From the NCBI GenBank assembly GCA_021234155.1, contig JAJEKV010000073.1, forward strand, positions 496,213 through 560,212: a stretch of 64,000 nt of DNA. Direction: 5' to 3'. Each line of letters opens with the position of its first letter. The stretch's first letter is position 1. Positions 13,116 to 24,655 of this stretch are shown piece after piece. The notes under the pieces are model-generated. The model ran no database searches, was not told where the DNA came from, and saw only the letters and a list, made by a program, of their open reading frames with translations. The position numbers and the translations under genes are program-made. This DNA is from Isoetes taiwanensis (lineage: Eukaryota > Streptophyta > Lycopodiopsida > Isoetales > Isoetaceae).

Positions 13116-16011
13116 CTATGTTTCAGAATCAAGCACAAGCTCAAGCTCAAGCATAACGAAGCTCAAACTTATTAGGATCAAGCAAACCCTTGAGTCCAGA
13201 AATGATATCACCCCCTGCAATAGTCTGCCCGCCAGCTCATTTGGGCATCCTCCGACATGCAAGCGGCTGTCCAACAAAAACTCCTTCATGCCTTCGCGTT
13301 TGGGGTTTCGAAATAATAAGGCCTTAAAAAGATAAACGAAAAAAGTACTTAAAAAGTTTGTTAGGTTTAAAAATAACAAGCCCAATCTCATTCCAGGCGA
13401 ATGTACCATACCCACCAAGTAGCGACAAATGAACTTAGATATCATAATTTTACTCTGTAAATGAAAGTCAATCATACCTAGACCTCCAGCAAATTTTGGT
13501 TTGATACATGTGGACCAAGCGACCTTCACAACTACACTGTCTCGATTTTGCCCAAATGAAATTTACGGACAATTGCGACAACCTCTTGAAACTTTGTTTG
13601 TGAGGCAAGCCACGGCCAGATGCCATATATACATGAGTGTTGCCGAGAACACCTTAGCAACTACTATCCATCCGCCAGAAAGCTTAGGCAGTATTCCACC
13701 AAAAAAGATGCTTACCTTGGGCCTTCCACTATAACATCCCATGTATCTGAAGTAGAGATATGTATACCTACATGAATGCCCAAGAGTTTAGTGGCCTTCC
13801 CTTGAGGAAGCACTTTCCACGGATACTCGTAAACACAGGGAGGAACATCCACATACAAAGTCCATAAAGCAGAGCCCTTTAGCCACCCAACAAGAACCCC
13901 TGATGCCAGGGAGAAAGAGTCCAACAAAAGCTTAGCATTCTGAAGATTATCATTCTCAGCCACTAGAAAGAGAAATGTATCATCGGCAAACTGATTACAC
14001 ACTTCTTGAGAACCATCTTCCATAGTCAATCCCTGAATTACGCCATCTTGAGTAGCCGAAGAGAATAGCTGGGACAATATCTCTGCCACAATAGTGAACA
14101 ATAATGGGGCAAGGGGACATCCTTGTCGAACTCCTCTACCAACAAAAAACACAGCCGACGGTTCTCCCTGAAAAAGCACATTAGACCGAGTAGAAAGATG
14201 GAGCTTCATAACTCTCCAAATCCCAATGTCAGAAGGCATTTTTGTAGGAAATTCCAATCTATACTGTCATAGGCTTTAGCAAAATCCAATTTGAGATATA
14301 CAATGTGCTGACCCTTAAGACGCGCCCAATACATCCCCTCATAAGTTGCGGCCACATTATCAAGAATACAGTGCTTAGGTAAAAATCCTGATTGTGTGAA
14401 GGAGATAGACTCTGCCAAGATATCCCTCACTTTCTCTGCCAAGGCCTTAGCAAATATCTTGTACACCGTAGATAGCAAATTTATAGGGCGCCAATCCGAG
14501 ATAGTTTTAGGCTCTTTGCACTTAGGAATAAGGGAAATGCAACGAGTGTTGATGATCTTATCCAAGCTTCTGAACTGGCGAAACTCAGAGAAAGCATTGA
14601 AGATGTCATCACCAAGCCAATCCCAATAAGCTTGGAAAAACTCTGCAGGAAAACCATCCAAGCCTGGGCACTTATTCTTCTTTAAAGAGTCTACAGCAGA
14701 ATGCAAATCATCGACAGTAATAGTTGATTCCAACTGAACACGCTGTTGTGGGAAAATAATAGGAGGGATCTTAGATAAAACTGCCTCCTGCATGTCCTCT
14801 TGGAAGGGCAGAGACTGATCAGCAAAAAAAGCAGAAAAATGATAAAAAGAAACTGCTTCAACTGTGCAGCATCAGAAATTTCAGAGCCATCAGGTAGGAG
14901 TAGCGAAGATATGGAGCTTGACACACGTCTTCCCCTTGCCGCCCTAAAGAAGAAGTGAGAGCACCTATCTCCCAATTTAAACCAATCCAAACCGGCCTTA
15001 ACGCGAGCTTGAGTTGCCTGTATAGACTCAATGTTTCTTATTTCTGTCAATGACTCTTTCTCTCAAATACCTAATGAAGGGGGTTTGTGAACGACACATT
15101 TGAAGCTCCATATACAAATCTAGTAGCCGGCCTCTAGTTTCCTGTGCCTTCCTACGTCCCCACTGCTTAACAAAGGATTTAACTGCTGCCAAAGCGTCAA
15201 CAACCCCAGACATACCTCGAAGACAAGAAAATGTAGAGGACCAGGCATGCCTGCAGCCATCCGTAAACTCTGGGTCTGACAAATATCGAGTGTTAAGCTT
15301 GAAATAGGTTCTTGTAGCTCGTCTATGCACTGGCGTTGTAACCGAAAGCCATTGTGGATTGTGATCAGATGTGGAACTATCCAACATATTTGTCCTTTGC
15401 AAGTTACCCAGTTAGCCAGCAGCTATTACATTATAATACCCACGATCATGCCGAGCGTAAGCTCTGTCCAGCCCAGCCATTACACCATGTAAAAGACTGG
15501 TCTCCGTCAACCTCTACCATTCTGCAGTCTAGCACAAGCTGCCTCCACTACTCACGTTCAAATCCCTGAACAACCTGTGTACCCCTACCACACCTATCTG
15601 CTTCAAACTCAACCATATTAAAATCACCAACTAGTAGCCATGCTACATTATGACCGAGCCGCATAATCTTAGTCCGTAAAGTGGCCCATAGAGAACCTCG
15701 CTGACGTGGCTGATTAGGTGCATACACATTCACAATTCCCCATTCTTGCCCCTTATCCATCCATTTGACTATTATCCACCGTCCAAATCTGTCCACTTGA
15801 GTAAAAGTAACATTAAGGGAAGGTTTCCAAGCAGTGAGGACTCCAGCCTTAGCTAGCAACCAAGACATTGTAATGAGGACCCACAATTGCAGCCAGCTTC
15901 TGCACCCCATCTTTACAGCACTTGTGCTCTTTAAGACAGCAAAAATCCATCGGAAACTTAGACAGATAATTAGATAGCTACTCCCCTCACATTCCAAGAT
16001 AGTATGTTCAT
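13116..16011 (-). pseudogene. Decayed plant L1 ORF2 (endonuclease and reverse transcriptase)
   Basis: Read on the minus strand, ORF2 starts at 16011 with MNILSWNVRG, the standard L1 ORF2 start. The apurinic endonuclease domain occupies about 16011-15400 and contains the conserved GDFNM near 15610. The linker (GDRCSHFFFRAARGRR near 14960) leads into an RT domain with KLDFAKAYDSIDW near 14270 and the catalytic FADD variant of motif C near 13980. The C-terminal part (near 13500) shows the L1 motif IKPKFAGGLG. At least five frame breaks separate the ORF pieces, so the copy is dead. It ends at its 5' side only about 10 bp from a T-run and the RT element at 16.04 kb. It is probably the downstream half of the L1 whose ORF1 lies at 24.8-25.96 kb. 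Confidence 0.9.
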
Positions 16012-16035
16012 CAAGATGTATGTTTTTTTTTTTTT

Positions 16036-18300
16036 TTTTTTATTATTATTAAAGATGTTTGTTGCCTATATGGATATGCGCATTACTTGAGTAAACATTG
16101 ACATGGCTTGTCTATGGTTAGTATTGTTTAAGTTCATTATAGTATCTACTTGGAGGGTTACTATTGACCTTTAATTATATAATTGAATATTTTGTGTATT
16201 GGCAAGTTTTAGGGCTTGTGACGAACACTTAACAGGGAAATACGACACTAAGGGTTCGTGTCGAACTCACGGCCAGAGTATGGCTCTGGCCAAGTCAGGT
16301 TATGTGCATAGCTGGAAAGATACTTGGAGACAGTTTTAGACATGTTACTGGAGCAGTAGTGAGATTGGTGTTCTTAAATTTAAGAACTGTCGGTAGTACT
16401 TGAGCTTGTGCATATAAGCAGATTATAGGCCTCATGTGCGACGCTGAAATGCTGGCGACCCTATGCTTATGATATTACTCTTGTTAGTCTGCTAGAATTG
16501 AGAAATGAGGAAGAAAGGTGACCTTAATATGGCTACTAGGAAGAGGTTGGCTGAGGAGAAGAAGAATGCTAGCAGCAAGAGGAAATTGTTCGATTTCCAC
16601 AAGAAGCTTACCACTCCTGGATCTGAAAAGGCTAGTGATACAGTTGTTACTGGAAATCTTGAGAGCAGGAAAGAGGACCAGGGCGGTCCAGCAAATGCAT
16701 CTGCTGCAGTAATGATCATTGATTCTGCCACTCCAATACAAGAAATCCTTGGATCCTTCAACTCCAAGCAAACTGATGCTAACATCGGGCCTTCAACTCA
16801 GGTTTGGGCATACATCTTTTTGCATAATTCATTAGAAATATTTCCCTGCTTACATGCTCCTGTTTCATTATGAAAGTATGGATGAATCCACAAATAATGG
16901 GGTAATTAAAGTGGACTTAGATCTGGCCTTGGTAATTCTGATCTTCATGCAGGCATTATGATGTGCAGAGATGAATACGATTGATGTCTACATGTATAAA
17001 TATTGGGACAGGAATACATAAGATTTAGAGGAGATAGATACATGAAATGAATCTAATGAACACTAGGTTTATATTCTTAATCTAAGATTTGCTGGTAGAC
17101 TATAGGAAATCCTTTAATGATCTTACGATATGTACTTGTTTTACATATGTCCTAGCATGCTACATAACTGATAAATGAAATGTTCTTTATGTTTCAATGA
17201 AAATAAGGGCAAAAAAGCATGCAGATCTGCAGAATAATGACAGGATTTAGCTTCTATAGTGGTAGTGGTCCAAAAATAAAGCTAGTATTGATGAGTGTGG
17301 GCCAGTTTCTAGGTTATTGTAAGATATGTATAATTATTTCTTTATCTCTGGTTTTCTCTATGAGTATGATTCATTTTCTGATAAATAGGGAAAACTCTTT
17401 GAGACCCGATATGACTGCCAGGATTTTCAGGCACCTTTTAATGTGTAGATGTGAATTAATAATTTGTCACTTAGGGAAATTCTCTGGAGCTATTTGGTTG
17501 ACATTATTATTAGTCCTATGATAAATACTGCTTAGGCATTTGGCTAAGTCTACTCAGCTCTGTGTAATCTGCTTGTTACATGAACACTTAGCACATTTTG
17601 CTTTACTATGCTAAGATTATGTTACTGTGCTAACTGAATGATTATGAATCTGGTTTCCTCTGTACTACTATGCTGATGTGTTATCATTGTTGGTTGAAAG
17701 CTAGGGTGTGGTAACAGTCACACCTCTGACCACTCCCTGATTATAAAATGTCTTGTTATTCATGTATGACAGCAGGAGTTATGGTTTAAAGGTTTCTACT
17801 GTCGGAATGTTAATGTGACCTTACCCATATGTAATGTTTGTATTAAACAAGTAGGGTGAAGGGCCATAAACCTATAAGATCTTATGACACCTGCTACCCT
17901 AAACAGTGCAACCATGACTAATGCTTGTGTTTGTTTCTTTGGGTGCAGGTAACAGGATCTTATACTCCCTACTTTTGTTTTTTCAAAAAATTGAGGAAGT
18001 TTGTCAAAGATCTGGAATTTCTTCGAATAAGATTATGACAAGTTTTGAAGACCTTATTGTACACATAGGATTACTTAAACTTTGGTATCTGTATTTTGAT
18101 GTACTGTTGTATATCAACGTGAAGGTTTGGAAGGTTAAAGTTTCTGGTATAATATTGTATATCTTTTCTGAATTATTCTTGTAATCAGATTAAGGTCTTT
18201 TATTGAAATCACCTATTCAATGAAAGGACTGCCTATTGAATCCCTTGTTTTCTCGTAGAGATCTTAATGGATTAAAGCCTGGTTGTACAGATTTAAAGGT
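16036..18300 (+). repeat. Left direct repeat (pseudo-LTR) of the RT element
   Basis: This 2.26-kb segment is repeated at 22354-24636 with an offset of 6316 at the left rising to 6329 at the right through small indels. Most stretches are identical by eye. It holds the presumed promoter region, exon 1 of ORF1 (16505-16801) and almost all of the first intron. A second possible 3' splice site (GGGTGCAG ending at 17949) may allow an alternative exon. Confidence 0.92.
16243..16291 (+). other. Paired hairpins upstream of ORF1 in the direct repeat
   Basis: Two inverted repeats lie next to each other: CGACAC/GTGTCG (16243-16248 and 16258-16263) and a perfect 8-bp stem GGCCAGAG/CTCTGGCC (16271-16278 and 16284-16291, loop TATGG). 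Both are conserved in the right repeat (second hairpin at 22587-22607). They sit about 210 bp before the ORF1 start codon. They could be RNA structures at the 5' end of the transcript. I looked for hammerhead-ribozyme core motifs, known from Penelope-like elements, and did not find them. Confidence 0.55.
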
Positions 18301-19959
18301 TTTTTTGTTTTAACTCCAGTATATTGGTTATACCAATATCCTTAATCTTGATTACTTTTAACTATAGGTGATTTTATACATACTGAACTAACTCATTATG
18401 TTGATGTCTATTAGGAGCTTGGAAATGTAACTGAAGTGGATAAGAACAATCTTTGGATTAAGGAGTTGATAGCTCTCAACTATCATATCTGCAATATTGA
18501 CAGCCCAAACGTAGCTGTACAAACCATACTTGGTTGTATCAAAGGCAAGGAAATTCATTCTTTTATCACGTTTAAAGAATGTAACTTGTTTGATAAAAGG
18601 AAGTCCCCTGTGACTTTCTATGGTTTTAATGGGTGGTTCAAGGTGTATCAGCTCATGAAAGGAGTAAATTTTCAGTACACCAAATGCAAAGATATTGTTA
18701 TCAATGTTTATGATAACATGAATAATGTGCTGTACGAACGGACTTGTCTAGAAGATGAGCTGGCTAAAAAGTTCATGATAGGCCTGACAGCACTTGAGAA
18801 TGCCAACGACATTGTCCTTACCTTTGATGACAAGAAAGGAAATATCATTAGTGCTGATGAATCTGACATGGATAAACCTAATGGCTGCTTGTTTTCTGAT
18901 GAAGATTTGGTGGAAGATTTCACACAGAACCATGATGTGCATGACCAAGCTGATGGAATAACTAATTCTGAAATCAGCAGTGAAGAGGTACCAAATTTGA
19001 CACTTAGTAATTCTGCATGTTTTCCTATTCTTATGGAACAGTCTGTTGAAGCATACTCTGCTGTATATTCTTATGCAATCTGGGAAAGCCAGAATTTTGG
19101 TGCCATTGCTCCTTTGAGTTTGGAAACAATTATGGCACTTTTGGGTGTCAGTAAGGAAGAAATTAAAGGTGCTAAAGTTGCTGCTTCTAGGCTGGATAAG
19201 GTGTTTAATAAGTTGGATGTTGACTTACCTTTTAAGATGGATTTTTTTGGGCTTACTTGTATCAGAAATACCAACATTCAGCTTGGTCAGAAGGGCCATA
19301 TGGCCTTTCCAAACATGGATAGGGATGACTTCTACCTCAAGCGTATTTTTAGGACTCATTGTCCCTACTTCAAATGTAAATGTGACAAAAACAGGTTCCC
19401 CAAGAAAAAAGATGAATGTAGCTGTGGTATAATTTGGTTGGACCATGGCTTATGGTACCTCATCAACCATATGGAAGAGATACTGCTTGAATCTACACCG
19501 ATCATGAAAATGGTAACTCTGTCCAAATTCCTTAATCAGGAATTAAAGCCCGCTGTTATTGCATATGCAGCCTATCTGGAGGTACGAAAAATTATGATTG
19601 ACATGACCATGGCCTATGCTGAGAACCCTGAGAAGAATCTCAAGATCATGTTTGGCAATAACAAGCTTGCAGACATAGCAGAAAAACCTATAAAGCCTAT
19701 TACTTTTCTCTCTATGCAGGCTCCTAATAAAAGGGCAGGTTTTGCACAAAAGGCACTGTTTGTCAACAAAAAAGAAACCAAGATCTATAAGGTCAGTGCA
19801 AAGCTGGCACCCAGGGTGGAACATGACCCAAAAGTGATGAACAATAATATGAGGGCTGCTATCAAAGACACCACTGACAGTAATAAGGAAGCTGCAGCTC
19901 ATATTATCTCTTTGGATGACAATGAACACAATGAAGAATGTGTACCTGATACACAATAA
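16505..19959 (+). CDS. ORF1 of the RT element, unknown protein, two exons
   Basis: Exon 1 (16505-16801) encodes 99 residues with a basic start (MRKKGDLNMATRKRLAEEKK) and ends at CAG|GTTTGG. Exon 2 starts after TATTAG at 18415 and runs to the stop at 19959. Both junctions are in phase 0, joining PSTQ to ELGNVTEVDKNN and giving about 613 residues. The intron would be 1613 bp. Residues in exon 2 include a cysteine cluster, C-x3-C-x-C-x10-C-x-C (around 19360-19425, core CPYFKCKC and ECSCG), which may bind zinc. The N-terminal half has an acidic segment near 18870-18990. I recognise no family. The ORF is long and uninterrupted, so it has been under selection recently or the copy is young. Splicing is a prediction. 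A 3' splice consensus just before 20147 suggests ORF1 may also be spliced to the RT frame. Confidence 0.7.
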
Positions 19960-20146
19960 ACTGATTTGACTCTGAATTTTTGTTAACAAAGGAGCTAAAC
20001 CTAGCAAGAATCCTTTGTTTCTTTGTGGATATATATAAATATAAATCTACACTTCAATGGCCATTTGGCTTGGATTATATATAATCTAATGTCTTTATGC
20101 ATACATGCAATTATATTAAAGCCTAATACAAAGTTTTTTACTGTAG

Positions 20147-22233
20147 GTGTTAAACTACAAGAAAAGGACTATAGCCAAAGGGGCTGATAAAAAACGTCAT
20201 CTGGTAAGCCAGAACATAGAAGAAAATAAGTACATTGTACACTTTACTTTTTTCAACAAAGCATTAGAGAGGTTTAATATCAGAAGACTTTTCCATATCG
20301 GGCTGTCTGAATGCCTTCAAGAAAGAGGGATTGAACTGTTGGAAAAAACCACATTCTCGTGGAAGTACATTGATAATATCAAGGACAAAGTATATAAGCC
20401 TTACCCAATCTTTGCAGAACAGAGGAAAATAAAGTGTCCCTGCAGCAATCCAAATCTAAAAAGATTCATTGACCTTAGGATTGGACATATACGCACCATT
20501 GATCTTGATATTATTCATTGTCCAAAACTGAGAAAAGCCTTTGAAAACGGGCTGAATCACATTCCGGATCATTCATTCAATGTAAACCAATTTATGACTG
20601 AGTTTACAACTACATGTAGACAGTTCTTCAATGTGCATAAATTTGAGCTGCTGGATCTGCAGGAAGAGGATATTGCCAATACTATACAGGTACTTACACA
20701 ATATGCCCACATGGATATTGTGGAATTCATGAGCAGTATGACTGCAAAAAGATATTTATGGAATGACTTGGAAGTGATCAAAAATATCCGATGGCTAAAT
20801 GAAAACCTCTTTGTTACAGGACTTGACAAAGCTTCAAACAATGCAGCTTTCATCTGCCAGAAGCATATACATGATATGACATTGATCAGACTTCAAAGTA
20901 ATGATTTTCATAAATGCTTATAGACTGCTGATGATATCAAACTTGAATGTAAAAAAGAAATACTCAAGTTCATGAGCTCTGATAGGGGTTTAACAGAAAA
21001 TTTGCCATACCTGATGGCCTCATATAAAGCTCACAAGGGTGAGTACCGTTGGCTGACAAATGCACATGATACTATATTTTCTGACTTAGCAGCTCTCATA
21101 ACTGCTATTTTGAATAATTATATTGAAATTTGGCCAAACGTCTGCCATATTGCTACTGCCAAATACAGACTATGGTGTAATAAACCCATTAATGCCTGCT
21201 GGTTGGTTAACTCCCTTTATGACGTGATCCTAAACCTACCACAAAAGATCCATGATGTGTATGCTGCAGACATAACAAAATGTTATGAAAACATACCAAT
21301 TTATGGGCAGAATGGTATCATTGAAATCATGGACGATATCACGGATCTAGTATGGGATTATATGCGTGATGATAAACATCTCTTTGAATTGTTGTTTAAA
21401 TACAAAAAGGGGAAGTATGTGGTCAAATGGGCAAGATCCATTTGGATAAAGAAAACGTTAGCTCGGAGCCTGTTACAAGAGTACAGTTTAAGGATATGAA
21501 TAATTGGTTAGTCTCCCATTGTTATTTACTAATGGGAAAAGGTATTTGGAAGCAAGTTAAAGGTATACCAATGGGGTTTGCATGCAGCCCGGCATGGTGC
21601 AACCTATACCTTGCTTGGTATGAGTTAAGGTTTATCCTTCAGCTGGCCCATAATGGAAAAATGAAGGAAGTACAGAGATTTCAATATGCTGCTAGATATA
21701 TTGACGACTTGAACATTATAAATGGGGGCCACATACAAGAGTTCATGGAAGGACAGGCAAAAATCACAATTTACAATCTTGAACATCTTGGGATAAAAGA
21801 TGAGACAAAATATAAGGTACAGACTAGCACAGGCCTACCTATTGGATATGAATGCAATTTTTTAAATATTACCATCAAGGTTATTGATCAGGGTAGAGGA
21901 CTGTTTGAGATCAGCAGATATGACAAAAGAGCAAATTTACCATTTGAAACCTGCAAATATATAAAAGCCTCGAGTTGTAGACCATATGGTCAGGCCTCAA
22001 AGGTGATAATATCTCAAGTTCTTCCATATGTTTATGCACACTCAAATGGTGAAAATGCTGCTAGGGACATTCTGGAATTAATGATGGCATTTTGCCATAA
22101 TGGATTTGCAAAAAGAGACATCGAAAGGAATGTCTTTGGGGTGTTGAAAAATGATGACTTCCCAGGTACCCTATATAATGTCAATGACATGACAAGTATA
22201 CTTATGAAATTGTGGAAAACAGAGGCAATATAG
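20147..22233 (+). pseudogene. Reverse transcriptase ORF of the element, one stop and one frameshift
   Basis: The frame opens at 20147 directly after TACTGTAG, an ideal 3' splice site, and would encode about 695 residues. A single in-frame TAG lies at 20921-20923, and a one-base deletion near 21430 shifts the frame. RT motifs are clear: a template-grip block HKGEYRWLTNAHDTIF (near 21033), motif A DITKCYENIP (catalytic Asp at 21269), motif B GIPMGFACSPAWCNLYLAWY (from 21562), motif C RYIDD (21694-21708) and the following FLNITIK and ISRYDKRANLPFE blocks. The order resembles Penelope-like RTs and, from memory, a family of animal RT-like proteins with the signature MGTNCAPLLADLF and RYIDD. The 3' end lacks a GIY-YIG domain. 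The two lesions suggest this copy is inactive unless the stop is read through. Confidence 0.85.
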
Positions 22234-22353
22234 GTGGGTTGGGCCTGGCAACAAGGTCCAGCTCACCTTGTTGCTTCATATATGCTACAGAGCAATAATT
22301 ACCATTGGTTTTATGCTCAGATATGGCCCACCTGACCTAGGGAAGGAGGAAGG

Positions 22354-24622
22354 TTTTTTTATTATTAAAGATGTTTGTTGCCTATATGGATATGCGCATT
22401 ACTTGAGTAAACATTGACATGGCTTGTCTATGGTTAGTATTGTTTAAGTTCATTATAATATCTACTTTGTGGGTTACTATTGACCTTTAATTATATAATT
22501 GAATATTTTGTGTATTGGCAAGTTTTAGGGCTTGTGACGAACACTTAACAGGGAAATACGACACTAAGGGTTCGTGTCGAACTCACGGCCAGAGTATGGC
22601 TCTGGCCAAGTCAGGTTATGTGCATAGCTGGAAAGATACTTGGAGACGGTTTTAGACATGTTACTGGAGCAGTAGTGAGATTGGTGTTCTTAAATTTAAG
22701 AACTGTCGGTAGTACTTGAGCTTGTGCATATAAGCAGATTATAGGCCTCATGTGCGACACTGAAATGCTGGCGACCCTATGCTTATGATATTACTCTTGT
22801 TAGTCTGCTAGAATTGAGAAATGAGGAAGAAAGGTGACCTTAATATGGCCACTAGGAAGAGGTTGGCTGAGGAGAAGAAGAATGCTAGCAGCAAGAGGAA
22901 ATTGTTCGATTTCCACAAGAAGCTTACCACTCCTGGATCTGAAAAGGCTAGTGATACACGGTTATTCTTCGGAAATCTTGAGAGCGGGGAAAAGAGGACC
23001 CGAGGCGGTCCAAACAAATGCATCTGCTGCAGTAATGATCATTGATTCTGCCACTCCAATACAAGAAATCCTTGGATCCTTCAACTCCAAGCAAACTGAT
23101 GCTAACATCGGGCCTTCAACTCAGGTTTGGGCATACATCTTTTTGCATAATTCATTAGAAATATTTCCCTGCTTACATGCTCCTGTTTCATTATGAAAGT
23201 ATGGATGAATCCACAAATAATGGGGTAATTAAAGTGGACTTAGATCTGGCCTTGGTAATTCTGATCTTCATGCAGGCATTATGATGTGCAGAGATGAATA
23301 CGATTGATGTCTACATGTATAAATATTGGGACAGGAATACATAAGATTTAGAGGAGATAGATACATGAAATGAATCTAATGAACACTAGGTTTATATTCT
23401 TAATCTAAGATTTGCTGGTAGACTATAGGAAATCCTTTAATGATCTTACGATATGTACTTGTTTTACATATGTCCTAGCATGCTACATAACTGATAAATG
23501 AAATGTTCTTTATGTTTCAATGAAAATAAGGGCAAAAAAGCATGCGGATCTATGAGAATAATGATGCGATTTAGCTTCTATAGTGGTAGTGGTCCAAAAA
23601 TAAAGCTAGTATTGATGAGTGTGGGCGGTTTCTAGGTTATTGTAAGATATGTATAATTATTTCTTTATCTCTACGGTTTTTTCTCTATGAGTATGATTCA
23701 TTTTACGATAAATAGGGAAAACTCTTTGAGACCGATATGATTTGCCGGGATTTTAGGGCACCTTTTAATGTGTAGATGTGAATTAATAATTTGTCACTTA
23801 GGGAAATTCTTTGGAGCTATTTGGTTGACATTATTATTAGTCCTATGATAAATACTGCTTAGGCATTTGGCTAAGTCTACTCAGCTCTGTGTAATCTGCT
23901 TGTTACATGAACACTTAGCACATTTTGCTTTACTATGCTAAGATTATGTTACTGTGCTAACTGAATGATTATGAATCTGGTTCCCTCTGTACTACTATGC
24001 TGATGTGTTATCATTGTTGGTTGAAAGCTAGGGTGTGGTAACAGTCACACCTCTGACCACTCCCTGATTATAAAATGTCTTGTTATTCATGTATGACAGC
24101 AGGAGTTATGGTTTAAAGGTTTCTACTGTCGGAATGTTAATGTGACCTTACCCATATGTAATGTTTGTATTAAACAAGTAGGGTGAAGGGCCATAAACCT
24201 ATAAGATCTTATGACACACTGCTACCTAAACAAATTGCAACCATGACTAATGCTTGTGTTTGTTTCTTTGGGTGCAGGTAACAGGATCTTATACTCCCTA
24301 CTTTTGTTTTTTCAAAAAATTGAGGAAGTTTGTCAAAGATCTGGAATTTCTTCGAATAAGATTATGACAAGTTTTGAAGACCTTATTGTACACATAGGAT
24401 TACTTAAACTTTGGTATCTGTATTTTGATGTACTGTTGTATATCAACGTGAAGGTTTGGAAGGTTAAAGTTTCTGGTATAATATTGTATATCTTTTCTGA
24501 ATTATTCTTGTAATCAGATTAAGGTCTTTTATTGAAATCACCTATTCAATGAAAGGACTGCCTATTGAATCCCTTGTTTTCTCGTAGAGATCTTAATGGA
24601 TTAAAGTCTGGTTGTACAGATT

Positions 24623-24636
<14 letters not shown>
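22354..24636 (+). repeat. Right direct repeat (pseudo-LTR) of the RT element
   Basis: This is the second copy of the 2.27-kb repeat. The exon-1 ORF starts again at 22821, but changes in 22955-23020 shift the frame, so a transcript starting here could not make normal ORF1. Other differences cluster at 23545-23760 and at 24214-24235, while the intervals between are almost identical. The repeat ends in a run of 27 T (24629-24655), where the left copy has only seven T followed by G. Confidence 0.92.

Positions 24637-24655
<19 letters not shown>

Larger units (their letters stand above)
16036..24636 (+). mobile_element. Intron-bearing RT element with 2.27-kb direct terminal repeats (Penelope-like candidate)
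   Basis: The unit consists of left direct repeat (16036-18300), internal region (18301-22353) and right direct repeat (22354-24636). It encodes a spliced ORF1 starting in the left repeat and an RT ORF ending about 120 bp before the right repeat. I see no protease, RNase H, integrase, AP endonuclease or GIY-YIG motif. LTR retroelements would need the first three, and their LTRs do not normally hold a coding exon plus a 1.6-kb intron. Penelope-like elements are known for pseudo-LTRs, intron retention and endonuclease-free members. Both outer ends lie in T-runs (16023-16041 and 24629-24655). No target-site duplication was recognised. Clade assignment is an inference; a partial tandem duplication of a domesticated RT gene is the main alternative. 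Confidence 0.7.

Noticed and set aside
16201-16500. Hammerhead ribozyme in the pseudo-LTR
   Set aside because: Hairpins are present but the conserved CTGATGA and GAAA core is not.
16036-24636. Standard LTR retrotransposon
   Set aside because: No gag, protease, RNase H or integrase motif; a coding exon lies in the repeat; the RT motifs do not fit; no primer-binding site or polypurine tract noticed.
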